DNA of 51,204 nt from Maribacter sp. PR1 (lineage in GTDB: Bacteria > Bacteroidota > Bacteroidia > Flavobacteriales > Flavobacteriaceae): contig NZ_JAQPCG010000014.1 of NCBI RefSeq assembly GCF_028464145.1, positions 1 through 51,204 of the forward strand, written 5' to 3'. The notes below the pieces were generated by a model that was given only the letters and a program-made list of their open reading frames with translations, made no database searches and was not told the origin of the DNA. Of the stretch, positions 16,646 through 25,816 are shown in pieces (within the stretch, counting starts at the first letter, position 1; each line of letters starts with the position of its first letter). The position numbers were made by a program, and so were the translations under genes.

Positions 16646-18487
16646 TTATCTATTATTGATTACCTCGATTACTTCTAAATTGACTTTCCTGATATCATCT
16701 ACGTTCATTTTGTCCACTTTTCTATCATAAGTCATGAATCCATTGACTTCACCTTCAACATCTGTTGTTTGTGTGTATATAGCTCCTGAAAATCCAGCCT
16801 TTACCAATTTTTTAAGCGCTTCAGCATATTTTATATACTGTTGGGTGGTCTCCTTTGAGTTTTTAAATTTTACATAACCCCAATTATTATCCGGCTTCCA
16901 TAAATGGTCTTCAATAGGTAAACCAATTCCACCATATTCTCCCAATACGTTTACACGTTGTGCGTCATACAGATACATGGCAGGACCTGGATAATTGTGA
17001 AGGTCAACAATATCTCCAGTTCTATAAAAATTACCTCCACTTGCGGAGTTTACTAGTCTACTCGTGTCATACGCTTTGGTCCATTCCGTAATTTCCTTGG
17101 TCTTAAATTGCCCCCAGGCTTCATTGAAAGGCACCCATACCACAATACTTGGGTTAGAGTACAAATAATCCATAATTCCCTTCCATTCGTCTCTATAAAT
17201 TTCTTCGGAAGCTGGAGTCCTCTCAAACTCAGAACCATTAAAATAATTATGGTTCTGCCATTGCGGGCCTTTATCTCCATTGGGCATATCTTGCCAGACC
17301 AGGATGCCCAACCTATCACAATGCGTATACCACCTCGCAGGCTCCACTTTTACATGCTTTCTGATCATGTTGAATCCAAGCTCCTTGGTTTTGACAATAT
17401 CATATTTAAGGGCTTCATCACTTGGAGCCGTGTACAGTCCGTCGGGCCACCAACCCTGATCTAATGGGCCAAATTGAAAATAATTTTTGTTGTTTAGCTG
17501 TAACCTTACCACTCCAAACTCATCTTTTTCCATACTAATTTTACGCATTCCAAAATAGCTTTTAACCTTATCAACTTCTTGACCCCCATCTATTAAACGA
17601 AGCTCTAACCCATACAGAAATGGAGATTCTGGAGACCATAACTTTTGATTTTCAATGGAAATTGTGAAATCTAGTCCCACTTTAGCTCTCACAGTTGAAA
17701 TGATAGAATTATCTTCAATAACATTCACCTCAACAATATCCCCATATTCTGCTCCTTCGACCAAAGGAAGTATGTTAACTGTAGCGTTATCAATATTAGG
17801 AACAGTTTTTAAATTGGTGATATGCTTCTTAGAAACAGGTTCCAACCATACGGTTTGCCAAATTCCGGTTACAGGCGTATACCAAATACCCTCTGGATTC
17901 TTGACTTGTTTACCTCGGGGCTGTGGTCCATCATTAGTGGGGTCCCATACTTTTACTATAAGCTCCTGATATCCCTCTTTAATAAATGGCCCTATATCAA
18001 ATGAAAACGGTGTATATCCACCAGTATGCGAACCAACCTTTACCTCATTTATCCAAATCTCCGCCTTCCAATCTACTGCGCCAAAATGAAGCAATATTTC
18101 CTTATTGGTCCATTCTTTGGGCACTTGAAAAGACGTTCTATACCAAAGTTCCTGTTGTGATCCCACTTCTTTCATTACTCCGGACAGACTGGATTCTACG
18201 GCGAATGGTACCAAAATTTTACCTTGAAAATCTACTGGCCTAGTATCCCCCTTATTTGAAATGGAATAATCCCACAAACCATTTAAGTTCTTCCAGTCAT
18301 CTCTCACCAGTATTGGCCTTGGATATTCTGACCATACATTTTCTGGATTAATTTCTTCGGCCCAGGTAGTCTTAATCTTATCACCTTGTGGTGACCACTG
18401 CCCATAAGTAATAAGAGGAAAAAATATCCATACCACTATATAGAATCGAAATCGTTTATTTTTGGTTAAGGGTTCGTTTCTAAACAT
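16646..18487 (-). CDS. Secreted glycoside hydrolase family 2 protein
   Basis: This is a 613-residue GH2 enzyme of the beta-galactosidase/glucuronidase/mannosidase clan. An N-terminal hydrophobic signal (about residues 12-30, ending LITYGQ) targets it to the periplasm or beyond. The sugar-binding jellyroll spans about 50-220 (WYRTSF, GGYTPFSFDI), an Ig-like domain about 220-320, and the TIM barrel about 320-610. The acid/base glutamate is E456 in WVPFNEAW and the likely nucleophile is E517 in NVLGEYGG. No susC/susD pair or sulfatase is adjacent, so the substrate is unknown. The gene is monocistronic, between two tRNAs, with a perfect 20-bp palindrome 88 bp upstream. Confidence 0.93.
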   Translation of the reverse strand: MFRNEPLTKNKRFRFYIVVWIFFPLITYGQWSPQGDKIKTTWAEEINPENVWSEYPRPILVRDDWKNLNGLWDYSISNKGDTRPVDFQGKILVPFAVESSLSGVMKEVGSQQELWYRTSFQVPKEWTNKEILLHFGAVDWKAEIWINEVKVGSHTGGYTPFSFDIGPFIKEGYQELIVKVWDPTNDGPQPRGKQVKNPEGIWYTPVTGIWQTVWLEPVSKKHITNLKTVPNIDNATVNILPLVEGAEYGDIVEVNVIEDNSIISTVRAKVGLDFTISIENQKLWSPESPFLYGLELRLIDGGQEVDKVKSYFGMRKISMEKDEFGVVRLQLNNKNYFQFGPLDQGWWPDGLYTAPSDEALKYDIVKTKELGFNMIRKHVKVEPARWYTHCDRLGILVWQDMPNGDKGPQWQNHNYFNGSEFERTPASEEIYRDEWKGIMDYLYSNPSIVVWVPFNEAWGQFKTKEITEWTKAYDTSRLVNSASGGNFYRTGDIVDLHNYPGPAMYLYDAQRVNVLGEYGGIGLPIEDHLWKPDNNWGYVKFKNSKETTQQYIKYAEALKKLVKAGFSGAIYTQTTDVEGEVNGFMTYDRKVDKMNVDDIRKVNLEVIEVINNR

Positions 18488-18813
18488 AATTTAGGTTTTA
18501 AATGAAATTTTAGGTTATTCCATACAATTTAAAAATAATAGTGCTGATAACAGATGAATGACTATCTAAGGAACATTAAATTCATGAATTTAATAACACA
18601 TCAATATCAATAATTCATAAGGTCTCATTTTTGGAGTAGCTTCACGTATTCCCGATAAATTCTTTTTCATAGTATATTATTTCAGTTCATGAGTGATTTA
18701 TACGAATAGTTCCGTATTTCCTTAAAAACAATTGGTTATACAAAAAACGTAAACGAAAAACCATAATAGAAATATTAGCTATTAGCTTAATAATAGTTTA
18801 AGGTAAAATATGC
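18488..18813. other. Noncoding region between GH2 gene and tRNA-Leu
   Basis: I see no gene here. The main structure is the palindrome at 18575-18594; the rest is AT-rich with no clear conserved peptide. Confidence 0.55.
18575..18594. promoter_or_regulatory. 20-bp perfect palindrome upstream of the GH2 gene
   Basis: ATTAAATTCA is followed immediately by its reverse complement TGAATTTAAT. It lies 88-107 bp upstream of the glycosidase start, a plausible operator position. No cognate regulator is encoded nearby. It contains only A, T and one CATG core, so chance cannot be excluded. Confidence 0.4.
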
Positions 18814-18843
18814 TTTGAATTCGCTAGGACCTTTTTATCTTTA
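18814..18843 (+). promoter_or_regulatory. Promoter of tRNA-Leu
   Basis: TTTG at 18814-18817, an 18-nt spacer and TATCTTTA at 18836-18843 lie 20 nt before the tRNA. Confidence 0.65.
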
Positions 18844-18863
18844 CCAACTTAATTTTAGACAAA

Positions 18864-18947
18864 GCCCACGTGGTGAAATTGGTAGACACGCTACCTTGAG
18901 GGGGTAGTGTTCGCAAGGACGTGCTAGTTCGAATCTAGTCGTGGGCA
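18864..18947 (+). tRNA. tRNA-Leu (anticodon GAG)
   Basis: This is an 84-nt class II tRNA. GCCCACG pairs with CGTGGGC and the discriminator is A. The D-arm has GGTGAAATTGGTAGACACG, the anticodon arm is CTACC-TTGAGGG-GGTAG with GAG, and a long variable arm (TGTTCGCAAGGACG) and the T-loop GTTCGAATC follow. CCA is not encoded. Confidence 0.98.
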
Positions 18948-18951
18948 CTAG

Positions 18952-18984
18952 AAAGACCGAGTAAGATTTACTCGGTCTTTTTTA
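18952..18984 (+). terminator. Terminator of tRNA-Leu
   Basis: AAAGACCGAGTAA and TTACTCGGTCTTT form a 13-bp perfect stem around GAT, followed by T residues. It lies four bases after the tRNA. Confidence 0.92.
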
Positions 18985-19033
18985 TTTAGGTACATTTTAA
19001 CTTCTTTTCTAGCAGACTTTCAACGCTATTTAT

Positions 19034-19041
19034 TAAGTTTG
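19034..19041 (+). promoter_or_regulatory. -7 box of the carotenoid operon
   Basis: TAAGTTTG fits TAnnTTTG and lies 21 nt before the regulator's ATG at 19063. No -33 TTG is found 17-21 nt upstream, as might be expected of a regulated promoter. The region downstream (TTTAACGTTCTTATAAAAA) could carry the operator of the regulator encoded next. Confidence 0.45.
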
Positions 19042-19062
19042 TTTAACGTTCTTATAAAAATT

Positions 19063-19962
19063 ATGAACAACGTAAAAAAGATTTTTAGCATACGAGACCT
19101 GGAAAACCTTTCAGGAATTAAGGCACATACCATTAGGATTTGGGAAAAAAGATACGATTTATTGTCTCCGGAGCGCACGGATACCAATATTAGGACTTAC
19201 AGTCTGTCAAGTTTACAAAAGCTTCTAAATATTACGCTTCTTTATCACAATGGATATAAAATATCTAAAATTGCCAAAATTCCAGATGCAGATATCCCTA
19301 AGGCCGTAAAGGAAATAGTTACCAAAAAAACTAGTAAACCTCAAAATATCAATGCCTTTAAGTTGGCGATGATGAATTTTGATCAAACCATTTTCTTTGA
19401 TACTTACGATAAATTATTACAAACAAGAACTTTTCGTGAAGTGTTTAAAGAAGTATTTATTCCATTGTTGAATGAAATTGGGTTGCTCTGGCAAACCGAC
19501 ACCATTAGTCCTGCCCATGAGCATTTCATAACCAGCCTAATTAAACAAAAGATACTGGTGAATACGGAAAGGATTCAACACATTTCACCGACAAAAAAAG
19601 ATAGGGTATTTGTCTCCTTTTTACCAGAAAATGAAATTCATGATATCGGTCTATTGTATCTTAATTATGAGATTTTGTTAAAAGGATATAAGGTAGTCTA
19701 TCTAGGTCAAACCATTCCGATTGAAAACTTAGTGGATTTAATTAAGTACTTTGACAATGTTTATTTTCTATCTTACTTCACGGTAAAACCGGATAAAACA
19801 GAGATAGAAGCATATATACAAGAGTTTGAAAAATTTCTAGAAGATTATCCAAATCCCAACCTATGGATTTTGGGCAGGCAAATTCAACATCTGGATGCTT
19901 CAAAGCTGCCAAATTTTGTTAAAACATTTACTTCTATAGAGGAGGTTGTTTTCAATTTGTAG
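19063..19962 (+). CDS. CarH/LitR-like MerR-family B12-binding photoreceptor regulator
   Basis: This is a 299-residue cytoplasmic regulator. Residues 8-70 form a MerR winged helix (FSIRDLENLSGIKAHTIRIW). The middle helical domain has the W-x9-E-H signature of adenosylcobalamin-capping CarH proteins (W143, E153, H154). The C-terminal Rossmann domain has E-I-H-D-I-G, whose H193 would be the lower axial cobalt ligand, then GYKVVYLGQTIP. CarH represses crt genes in the dark, and light breaks the Co-C bond. The residue after W143 is Gln, where Thermus CarH has the His that captures cobalt after photolysis. It heads the crtI-crtB-crtZ operon, 7 nt before crtI. The longer frame starts inside the -7 box. 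Confidence 0.9.
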   Translation: MNNVKKIFSIRDLENLSGIKAHTIRIWEKRYDLLSPERTDTNIRTYSLSSLQKLLNITLLYHNGYKISKIAKIPDADIPKAVKEIVTKKTSKPQNINAFKLAMMNFDQTIFFDTYDKLLQTRTFREVFKEVFIPLLNEIGLLWQTDTISPAHEHFITSLIKQKILVNTERIQHISPTKKDRVFVSFLPENEIHDIGLLYLNYEILLKGYKVVYLGQTIPIENLVDLIKYFDNVYFLSYFTVKPDKTEIEAYIQEFEKFLEDYPNPNLWILGRQIQHLDASKLPNFVKTFTSIEEVVFNL

Positions 19963-19969
19963 TAGTAGT

Positions 19970-21427
19970 ATGAAAAAAAATATAGTCATTATAGGTTCAG
20001 GATTCTCCTCGCTTTCAGCGGCTTGTTATTTGGCAAAAGCTGGTCATAATGTTTCCATTTATGAAAAAAATGAAGCCATTGGAGGAAGGGCAGCCCAATT
20101 CGTTAAAAATGGTTTTACCTTCGATATGGGACCAAGCTGGTATTGGATGCCCGATATTTTCGAAAAGTTTTTTAATGACTTTGGGAAAAAAACTTCTGAC
20201 TATTACAAACTGGATAAGCTCAGTCCAGCCTATAAAATTTTCTTTTCCGATGATATCATAACTATCGGCGACTCCATGGATAAAATTTGTGAAGAGTTTG
20301 AACGAATAGAGCCAGGTAGCTCCCAAAAATTGAGAAGATTTATTGCCCTTGCACAAGAAAACTATGATATCGCCATAAATAAAATCGTTCTAAGACCAGG
20401 TATTTCCCCGCTTGAATTGGTTACCAAGGAAACAATTCTTAAAGTGAATCAGTTTTTCAAAACTATAAGCTCCGAGGTAAGAAAAAGGTTTAAGAACCCT
20501 AAACTCATTGCCACACTAGAGTTTCCCGTACTCTTTCTTGGTGCCAAACCAAGTGATACGCCTTCTTTTTATAGTTTTATGAATTTTGCGGACTTTGGGT
20601 TGGGTACATGGCATCCACAAGGAGGTATGTATGAAATTATTAAAGCTATGGGGAACTTGGCCGAAGAATTAGGTGTACGAATTCATACAAATAGCACAGT
20701 AGAAAAAATACTGGTACAGGAAAAACAAAGCAAGGGCATTTTATGCAATGGCGAAACCATTTATTCCGATGTAGTGGTAAGTGGTGCGGATTACCATCAT
20801 TCTGAAAGTTTATTGGACGAAGAATTTAGACAATATAGTCCGGCCTATTGGAGCAGAAAGACTTTTGCCCCATCGTCATTACTATTTTACATTGGATTTA
20901 ATAAGAAGTTAGACAATGTAGAGCACCATAATTTATTTTTTGACACCGATTTTGAGCAACATGCCGAAGAAATTTATGATACGCCAAAATGGCCAACCAG
21001 TCCTTTGTTCTATGCAAATTTCCCTTCTATTAGCGATGAAAGCATGGCGCCTAAAGATTGTGAAACTGGATTTTTTCTCGTTCCCATTGCACCTGGTTTA
21101 GAGGACACAAAGGAACTTAGAGAACAATACTTCGATTTAATAATGGATAGGTTTGAAAAAAGAACCCATCAGAAAATTAGGAAGCATATACTTTTTAGAA
21201 AAACCTTTTGTGTCAACGATTTTGTAGAAAGATATAATTCCTATAAGGGTAATGCCTACGGCATGGCCAACACCCTTTCGCAAACCGCCTTTTTAAGACC
21301 TAAATTAAAAAGTGGAAAGGTTGAAAACCTTTTTTTTACGGGACAGCTTACCGTACCGGGACCTGGCGTACCTCCGTCATTAATTTCGGGAAAATTGGTT
21401 TCAGAACTTCTAATAAAAAATAACTAA
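19970..21427 (+). CDS. crtI: Phytoene desaturase
   Basis: This is a 485-residue FAD-dependent CrtI-type desaturase taking phytoene to lycopene. The N-terminal dinucleotide fold is MKKNIVIIGSGFSSLSAA (G9-x-G11) with E34 in the IYEKNEAIGGRA stretch that follows. The C-terminal FAD motif is NLFFTGQLTVPGPGVPPSLISG. The middle has FDMGPSWYWMP, typical of lycopene-forming CrtI. The ATG at 19970 is chosen because it begins the FAD fold; the frame upstream to 19946 lies inside the regulator. It is second in the operon, 9 nt before crtB. Confidence 0.96.
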   Translation: MKKNIVIIGSGFSSLSAACYLAKAGHNVSIYEKNEAIGGRAAQFVKNGFTFDMGPSWYWMPDIFEKFFNDFGKKTSDYYKLDKLSPAYKIFFSDDIITIGDSMDKICEEFERIEPGSSQKLRRFIALAQENYDIAINKIVLRPGISPLELVTKETILKVNQFFKTISSEVRKRFKNPKLIATLEFPVLFLGAKPSDTPSFYSFMNFADFGLGTWHPQGGMYEIIKAMGNLAEELGVRIHTNSTVEKILVQEKQSKGILCNGETIYSDVVVSGADYHHSESLLDEEFRQYSPAYWSRKTFAPSSLLFYIGFNKKLDNVEHHNLFFDTDFEQHAEEIYDTPKWPTSPLFYANFPSISDESMAPKDCETGFFLVPIAPGLEDTKELREQYFDLIMDRFEKRTHQKIRKHILFRKTFCVNDFVERYNSYKGNAYGMANTLSQTAFLRPKLKSGKVENLFFTGQLTVPGPGVPPSLISGKLVSELLIKNN

Positions 21428-21436
21428 CTTTTAGCT

Positions 21437-22276
21437 ATGAAATTAACTTTTGACAAGGTATCCTATCAGTGTAGTAAAATAGTTACCGAAAATTACAGTA
21501 CATCGTTTGCCTTGGCAACTAAAATGCTTCATAGCTCAATTAGGGGCGATATCTATAATATATATGGTTTTGTAAGGTTTGCAGATGAAATTGTTGATAC
21601 CTTTCACGACTACGACAAAAAGACCCTTTTCGAAAAATTTGAAGAAGAACTGTCCGATGCGTTACAAAATAAAATAAGCCTAAACCCAATTTTAAATTCC
21701 TTCCAACATACATTTCATAAATACAATATTCCTATGCATTTAGTAGATGCTTTTATGAAAAGTATGAGAATGGATTTAACCAAAAATGTATATAAAACGG
21801 ATGAAGAGTATAAAGAATATATTTATGGATCCGCTGATGTCGTAGGATTGATGTGCCTAAAAGTTTTTGTAAATGGATGTGATAAGACATATGAAAATCT
21901 TAAAGAACCAGCAATGGCTCTAGGTTCAGCTTTTCAAAAAGTTAACTTTTTAAGGGATGTAAAGGCCGATTTTGAGGAGCTTAATCGTTCTTATTTCCCG
22001 AACGCAGATTTGGCAGCTTTAGACGAAGCTTCCAAAAAAGAAATTGTAGATGAAATAAAAAGGGATTTCCAGTTAGGTTATCATGGAATCGTAAAACTTC
22101 CGATAGAAGCGAAGTTTGGGGTGTATACAGCTTATAGATATTATTCAAGATTGCTTAAGAAGCTTCAGGATACCCCATCCCTTGAAATAAAAACAACACG
22201 GATTCGTGTACCCAATTATGAGAAGTTTGGCCTTTTAGCAAGGTCATATGTAAAATATAAAATGAATTTAGTATAA
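21437..22276 (+). CDS. crtB: Phytoene synthase
   Basis: This 279-residue trans-prenyltransferase condenses two geranylgeranyl diphosphates into phytoene. The two Asp-rich Mg-binding motifs are visible: D50-EIV-D54 (FVRFADEIVDTFHD) and D174-VKA-D178 (NFLRDVKADFEE). The C-terminal YYSRLLKKL segment is also typical. Its stop TAA is followed at once by the crtZ ATG, showing translational coupling. Confidence 0.96.
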   Translation: MKLTFDKVSYQCSKIVTENYSTSFALATKMLHSSIRGDIYNIYGFVRFADEIVDTFHDYDKKTLFEKFEEELSDALQNKISLNPILNSFQHTFHKYNIPMHLVDAFMKSMRMDLTKNVYKTDEEYKEYIYGSADVVGLMCLKVFVNGCDKTYENLKEPAMALGSAFQKVNFLRDVKADFEELNRSYFPNADLAALDEASKKEIVDEIKRDFQLGYHGIVKLPIEAKFGVYTAYRYYSRLLKKLQDTPSLEIKTTRIRVPNYEKFGLLARSYVKYKMNLV

Positions 22277-22726
22277 ATGAACACTTTAATTTGGATACTT
22301 ATTTTTGTAGGCACTTTTTTGTTTATGGAATTTATGGCATGGTTTACCCATAAATATATTATGCATGGTTTTTTATGGTCGCTTCATAGAGACCACCATC
22401 ATAAAGACCACGATTCTTGGTTTGAAAGAAATGACGCTTTTTTTATTTTTTATGCAATTGTGAGTATGTCCTTGTTCTATTCGGGGGCGAATGGTTTTTG
22501 GTATGGGTGGCCACTGGGTTTTGGTATTCTGGCGTACGGAATTGCATACTTTTTTGTCCATGACATTTTTATTCACCAAAGATTTAAATTTTTTAGAAAT
22601 GCGAATAATTGGTATGCCAAAGGGGTAAGAAGAGCCCATAAAATACACCACAAACATTTGGGCAAAAATGATGGGGAATGCTTTGGAATGTTATTTGTAC
22701 CCTTTAAATATTTTAAAAAGGGATAA
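22277..22726 (+). CDS. crtZ: Beta-carotene 3-hydroxylase
   Basis: This is a 149-residue membrane di-iron hydroxylase of the fatty-acid-hydroxylase superfamily, converting beta-carotene to zeaxanthin. Four histidine clusters are present: H25-x4-H30, H37-x2-HHH (40-42) with HKDH, H95-x4-H100, and H121-x2-HH-x-H (HKIHHKH). Hydrophobic helices at 4-24 and 55-95 anchor it. It is the last gene of the operon. Its substrate requires a lycopene cyclase encoded elsewhere. Confidence 0.95.
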   Translation: MNTLIWILIFVGTFLFMEFMAWFTHKYIMHGFLWSLHRDHHHKDHDSWFERNDAFFIFYAIVSMSLFYSGANGFWYGWPLGFGILAYGIAYFFVHDIFIHQRFKFFRNANNWYAKGVRRAHKIHHKHLGKNDGECFGMLFVPFKYFKKG

Positions 22727-22732
22727 AAAGTA

Positions 22733-23287
22733 CTATTCTTCTATTAATTGATCAAGTAATCTATCAATTTTGTCATTATCCCAATCTGCAACGGCATTTT
22801 GATGAACTACTATATTTCCCTCTTTATCCAAAATATAGGAACCTGGTGGCATTAAAATACTTATTGGGCCGGTTTCACCAATGATTTGATAGGTAACGGG
22901 AAAAGTGTATCCTTGTTTTTCCATAAATAGCTCTACAGGTGCCCTTTCCTCATTGGTAATAACAAAAAACTCGATTCTACCTTTGTATTTGTCGTACAAT
23001 TTCTGAATATCCTTGAGCTGAGCTTGGGAAGGTAAATGCCATGAAGTCCAAAAAGATATGAAGACTACTTTTCCCTTTGCTTCTTCAAAATTGAAGATTT
23101 TCCACTTATCATCCTTCAGCTTCCAATCATAGTTCGCAATTTTACCTCTTTTCGCGGGACTTATAATCGTAGGTGCCGTGGCCAACCATCTATTCAAAAG
23201 AATCTTACTATAGTCCCCTAGAGGCGTTATAAAAAAAGACAGGACCAAAGCAATGATTAAAAGGGTGTAAACGGTTTGTTTCTTCAT
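22733..23287 (-). CDS. TlpA-like thioredoxin-fold protein lacking the CxxC active site
   Basis: This is a 184-residue protein with an N-terminal membrane anchor (MKKQTVYTLLIIALVLSFFI). The fold is TlpA/ResA-like: VVFISFWTSWHLPSQAQ, the later FPVTYQI, and the cis-proline region PPGSYILDKEGNIV. At the redox site the normal W-C-x-x-C reads W83-H84-L85-P86-S87, so both cysteines are lost. It is therefore unlikely to be a disulfide oxidoreductase and may act as a scaffold or binding protein. It lies just after the aconitase terminator. The longer frame to 23329 would start inside that hairpin and is rejected. Confidence 0.85.
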   Translation of the reverse strand: MKKQTVYTLLIIALVLSFFITPLGDYSKILLNRWLATAPTIISPAKRGKIANYDWKLKDDKWKIFNFEEAKGKVVFISFWTSWHLPSQAQLKDIQKLYDKYKGRIEFFVITNEERAPVELFMEKQGYTFPVTYQIIGETGPISILMPPGSYILDKEGNIVVHQNAVADWDNDKIDRLLDQLIEE

Positions 23288-23311
23288 TTCAAAATTTGGT
23301 ATGACCAAAAC

Positions 23312-23340
23312 TAAAAAACTCCCGAACATGATCGGGAGTT
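23312..23340 (-). terminator. Terminator of the aconitase gene
   Basis: On the minus strand AACTCCCGA and TCGGGAGTT pair perfectly around a 6-nt loop and are followed by T residues. It lies 24 nt after the aconitase stop. Confidence 0.85.
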
Positions 23341-23363
23341 TTCCTTATTTATTTTAAAATATA

Positions 23364-25637
23364 TTATGAGGCATTCTGCTTTTTAATGACATTTAGAGCA
23401 GAACCTTCCCTAAACCAGTTTATCTGTGCTGCATTATAAGTATGGTTCGCTTTAATCACATCCTTAGAGCCATCTGCATGTACAATTTCAATTGTTAGTG
23501 GCTTATCTGGTGCAAACTCCGCAATATCAACAAAGTTGAAGGTATCATCCTCTTGAATTAAATCGTAATCGCTTTCATTCGCAAAAGTCAAGCCCAACAT
23601 TCCTTGTTTTTTCAAGTTTGTTTCATGTATACGGGCAAAAGATTTTACCAACACAGCAGCAACTCCTAAATGCCTTGGCTGCATCGCAGCATGCTCTCTG
23701 GACGAACCTTCGCCATAGTTATGGTCACCTACAACAATGGATTTAATTCCTTTGGCCTTATAAGCCCTTTGAGCATCAGGAACGCCTTCGTACTCACCGG
23801 TCAATTGATTCTTGACCAAGTTGGTTTTCTTATTAAAGGCATTTACTGCTCCAATAAGCGTATTATTTGCAATATTGTCCAAGTGACCTCTAAAGCGCAA
23901 CCAAGGTCCGGCCATGGAAATATGGTCCGTCGTACACTTCCCAAATGCTTTTATCAACAACTTAACGCCTTGTAGCTCTTCATTTTGTATAGGCTCAAAA
24001 GGATCTAACAATTGTAACCTTTCAGATTCCTCGCTAACCACAACCTCAACACTTGAACCATCTTCCCTCGGCGCCAAATACCCAGCATCTTCGACTTCGA
24101 AGCCTTTAGGAGGCAATTCCCACCCTGTTGGTTCTTCAAATCTAACTTCTTGACCTTCCTCGTTTATTAGGGTATCCGTAATTGGGTTGAAATCTAACCT
24201 ACCCGAAATTGCAATGGCCGCAGTAATTTCTGGGGATGCAACAAAGGCATGTGTATTTGGATTACCGTCCGCACGTTTTGCAAAGTTCCTATTAAAGGAA
24301 TGCACGATACTATTTTTTGGTGCATTTTTAGGGTCTTTGTAACGCGCCCATTGCCCAATACAAGGTCCGCATGCGTTGGTAAAAATTTTAGCATCCAATT
24401 TCTCGAAAATTCCAAGGATTCCATCTCGTTCCGCAGTATATCGAACCTGCTCAGAACCAGGGTTAATCCCTAGATCAGCTTTAATTTTAAGTCCCTTATC
24501 CAAGGCCTGTTGTGCAATTGAAGAAGCTCTGGACAAGTCTTCATAGGAAGAATTCGTACAAGATCCTATTAGCCCCCATTCAACTTGAATTGGCCAATCG
24601 TTTTCAGTTGCCTTTTTTGTCATATCCTTACCTACGGCCGTTGATAAATCCGGTGTAAATGGGCCGTTCAATAAAGGACCGAGTTTAGATAGGTCTATAT
24701 CAATAACCTGATCAAAATAATTTTCAGGATTCGCATAAACATCTTCATCCGCAGTAAGATATTCTTTGACTTCGTTTGCCGCATCAGCAACATCGGCCCT
24801 ATCGGTAGCTCTTAAATACCGCTCCATAGACTCATCGTAGCCAAATGTAGATGTAGTTGCCCCTATTTCAGCTCCCATATTACAAATGGTACCTTTTCCT
24901 GTACAAGATAGCGCTCTGGCCCCAGGTCCAAAATATTCTACAATGGCACCGGTTCCACCTTTTACCGTGAGTATTTCAGCAACTTTTAGGATTACGTCTT
25001 TTGGCGCAGTCCAACCCGAAATTTCACCGGTCAGTCTTACTCCTATCAATTTAGGAAACTTTAGTTCCCAAGCCATTCCGGCCATCACATCTACAGCATC
25101 TGCACCACCGACACCTATGGCAACCATGCCCAAACCACCGGCATTTACGGTGTGAGAATCTGTACCAATCATCATACCTCCTGGGAAAGCATAATTTTCC
25201 AATACAACTTGGTGAATTATACCTGCTCCTGGTTTCCAAAATCCGATTCCGTATTTATTGGAAACAGATTCCAAGAAATCAAAAACCTCAGCACTACTTG
25301 AATTAGCGGATTTTAAATCCGCAGCAGCACCACTTTTAGCCTGTATCAAATGATCACAGTGAACTGTGGTAGGTACCGCAACTTTTGGTTTTCCGGCCTG
25401 CATAAACTGAAGTAAGGCCATTTGAGCGGTTGCATCCTGACAAGCAATACGATCTGGAGCAAAATCAACATAATCCTTACCTCTAACAAAGGCTTTGGTC
25501 GGATTACCATCCCAAAGATGAGAGTATAAAATCTTCTCCGAAAGGGTCAGTGGTTTTCCCACTATTTCCCGAGCTTTGTCCACTCGTTCCGCCATATTGG
25601 CGTACACCCCTTTAATCATATCAATATCAAATGCCAT
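23364..25637 (-). CDS. acn: Aconitate hydratase (mitochondrial-type aconitase)
   Basis: This TCA-cycle 4Fe-4S enzyme interconverts citrate and isocitrate. Its 757 residues match mitochondrial-type aconitase rather than the roughly 890-residue AcnA or 860-residue AcnB. Cluster ligands are C in [10 protein letters not shown] and two in [11 protein letters not shown]. Other active-site segments are [14 protein letters not shown] (near 160), SFNRNF, and the C-terminal swivel domain [15 protein letters not shown]. The gene is flanked by its own terminator and is monocistronic. Confidence 0.97.
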   Translation of the reverse strand: MAFDIDMIKGVYANMAERVDKAREIVGKPLTLSEKILYSHLWDGNPTKAFVRGKDYVDFAPDRIACQDATAQMALLQFMQAGKPKVAVPTTVHCDHLIQAKSGAAADLKSANSSSAEVFDFLESVSNKYGIGFWKPGAGIIHQVVLENYAFPGGMMIGTDSHTVNAGGLGMVAIGVGGADAVDVMAGMAWELKFPKLIGVRLTGEISGWTAPKDVILKVAEILTVKGGTGAIVEYFGPGARALSCTGKGTICNMGAEIGATTSTFGYDESMERYLRATDRADVADAANEVKEYLTADEDVYANPENYFDQVIDIDLSKLGPLLNGPFTPDLSTAVGKDMTKKATENDWPIQVEWGLIGSCTNSSYEDLSRASSIAQQALDKGLKIKADLGINPGSEQVRYTAERDGILGIFEKLDAKIFTNACGPCIGQWARYKDPKNAPKNSIVHSFNRNFAKRADGNPNTHAFVASPEITAAIAISGRLDFNPITDTLINEEGQEVRFEEPTGWELPPKGFEVEDAGYLAPREDGSSVEVVVSEESERLQLLDPFEPIQNEELQGVKLLIKAFGKCTTDHISMAGPWLRFRGHLDNIANNTLIGAVNAFNKKTNLVKNQLTGEYEGVPDAQRAYKAKGIKSIVVGDHNYGEGSSREHAAMQPRHLGVAAVLVKSFARIHETNLKKQGMLGLTFANESDYDLIQEDDTFNFVDIAEFAPDKPLTIEIVHADGSKDVIKANHTYNAAQINWFREGSALNVIKKQNAS

Positions 25638-25816
25638 ATTTATCTATTTATGTTAAAGCAATTCCGTAAAATTAAGAAAATCTAAGGCGCAATTAAAATT
25701 TAAATGAAAGGAATAGGTCCTTTTTTAACGATCATCGAATTTAAATTTACGGGTTTTCAGAATAGTGGGAGCATGGCCTAAACCAAACTTTAATCCAATG
25801 CAAGGTATAATTAAAA
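25638..25816. other. Spacer between MoxR and aconitase genes with a short conserved-looking peptide
   Basis: On the minus strand a frame ending at 25725 reads GLKFGLGHAPTILKTRKFKF before DDR and a stop. It has a protein-like composition but no ATG, GTG or TTG in frame after the MoxR stop. It may be the tail of a lost gene or noncoding by chance. Confidence 0.25.

Noticed and set aside
19039..19062. Extension of the MerR regulator to TTG 19039
   Set aside because: That TTG is part of the -7 box TAAGTTTG, so it would not be in the transcript.
22373..22657. Antisense 94-codon ORF inside crtZ
   Set aside because: It is a mirror of the histidine-rich crtZ coding strand with no independent support.
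23288..23329. Extension of the TlpA-like gene to 23329
   Set aside because: The extra codons run through the aconitase terminator hairpin; the membrane anchor starts at 23287.
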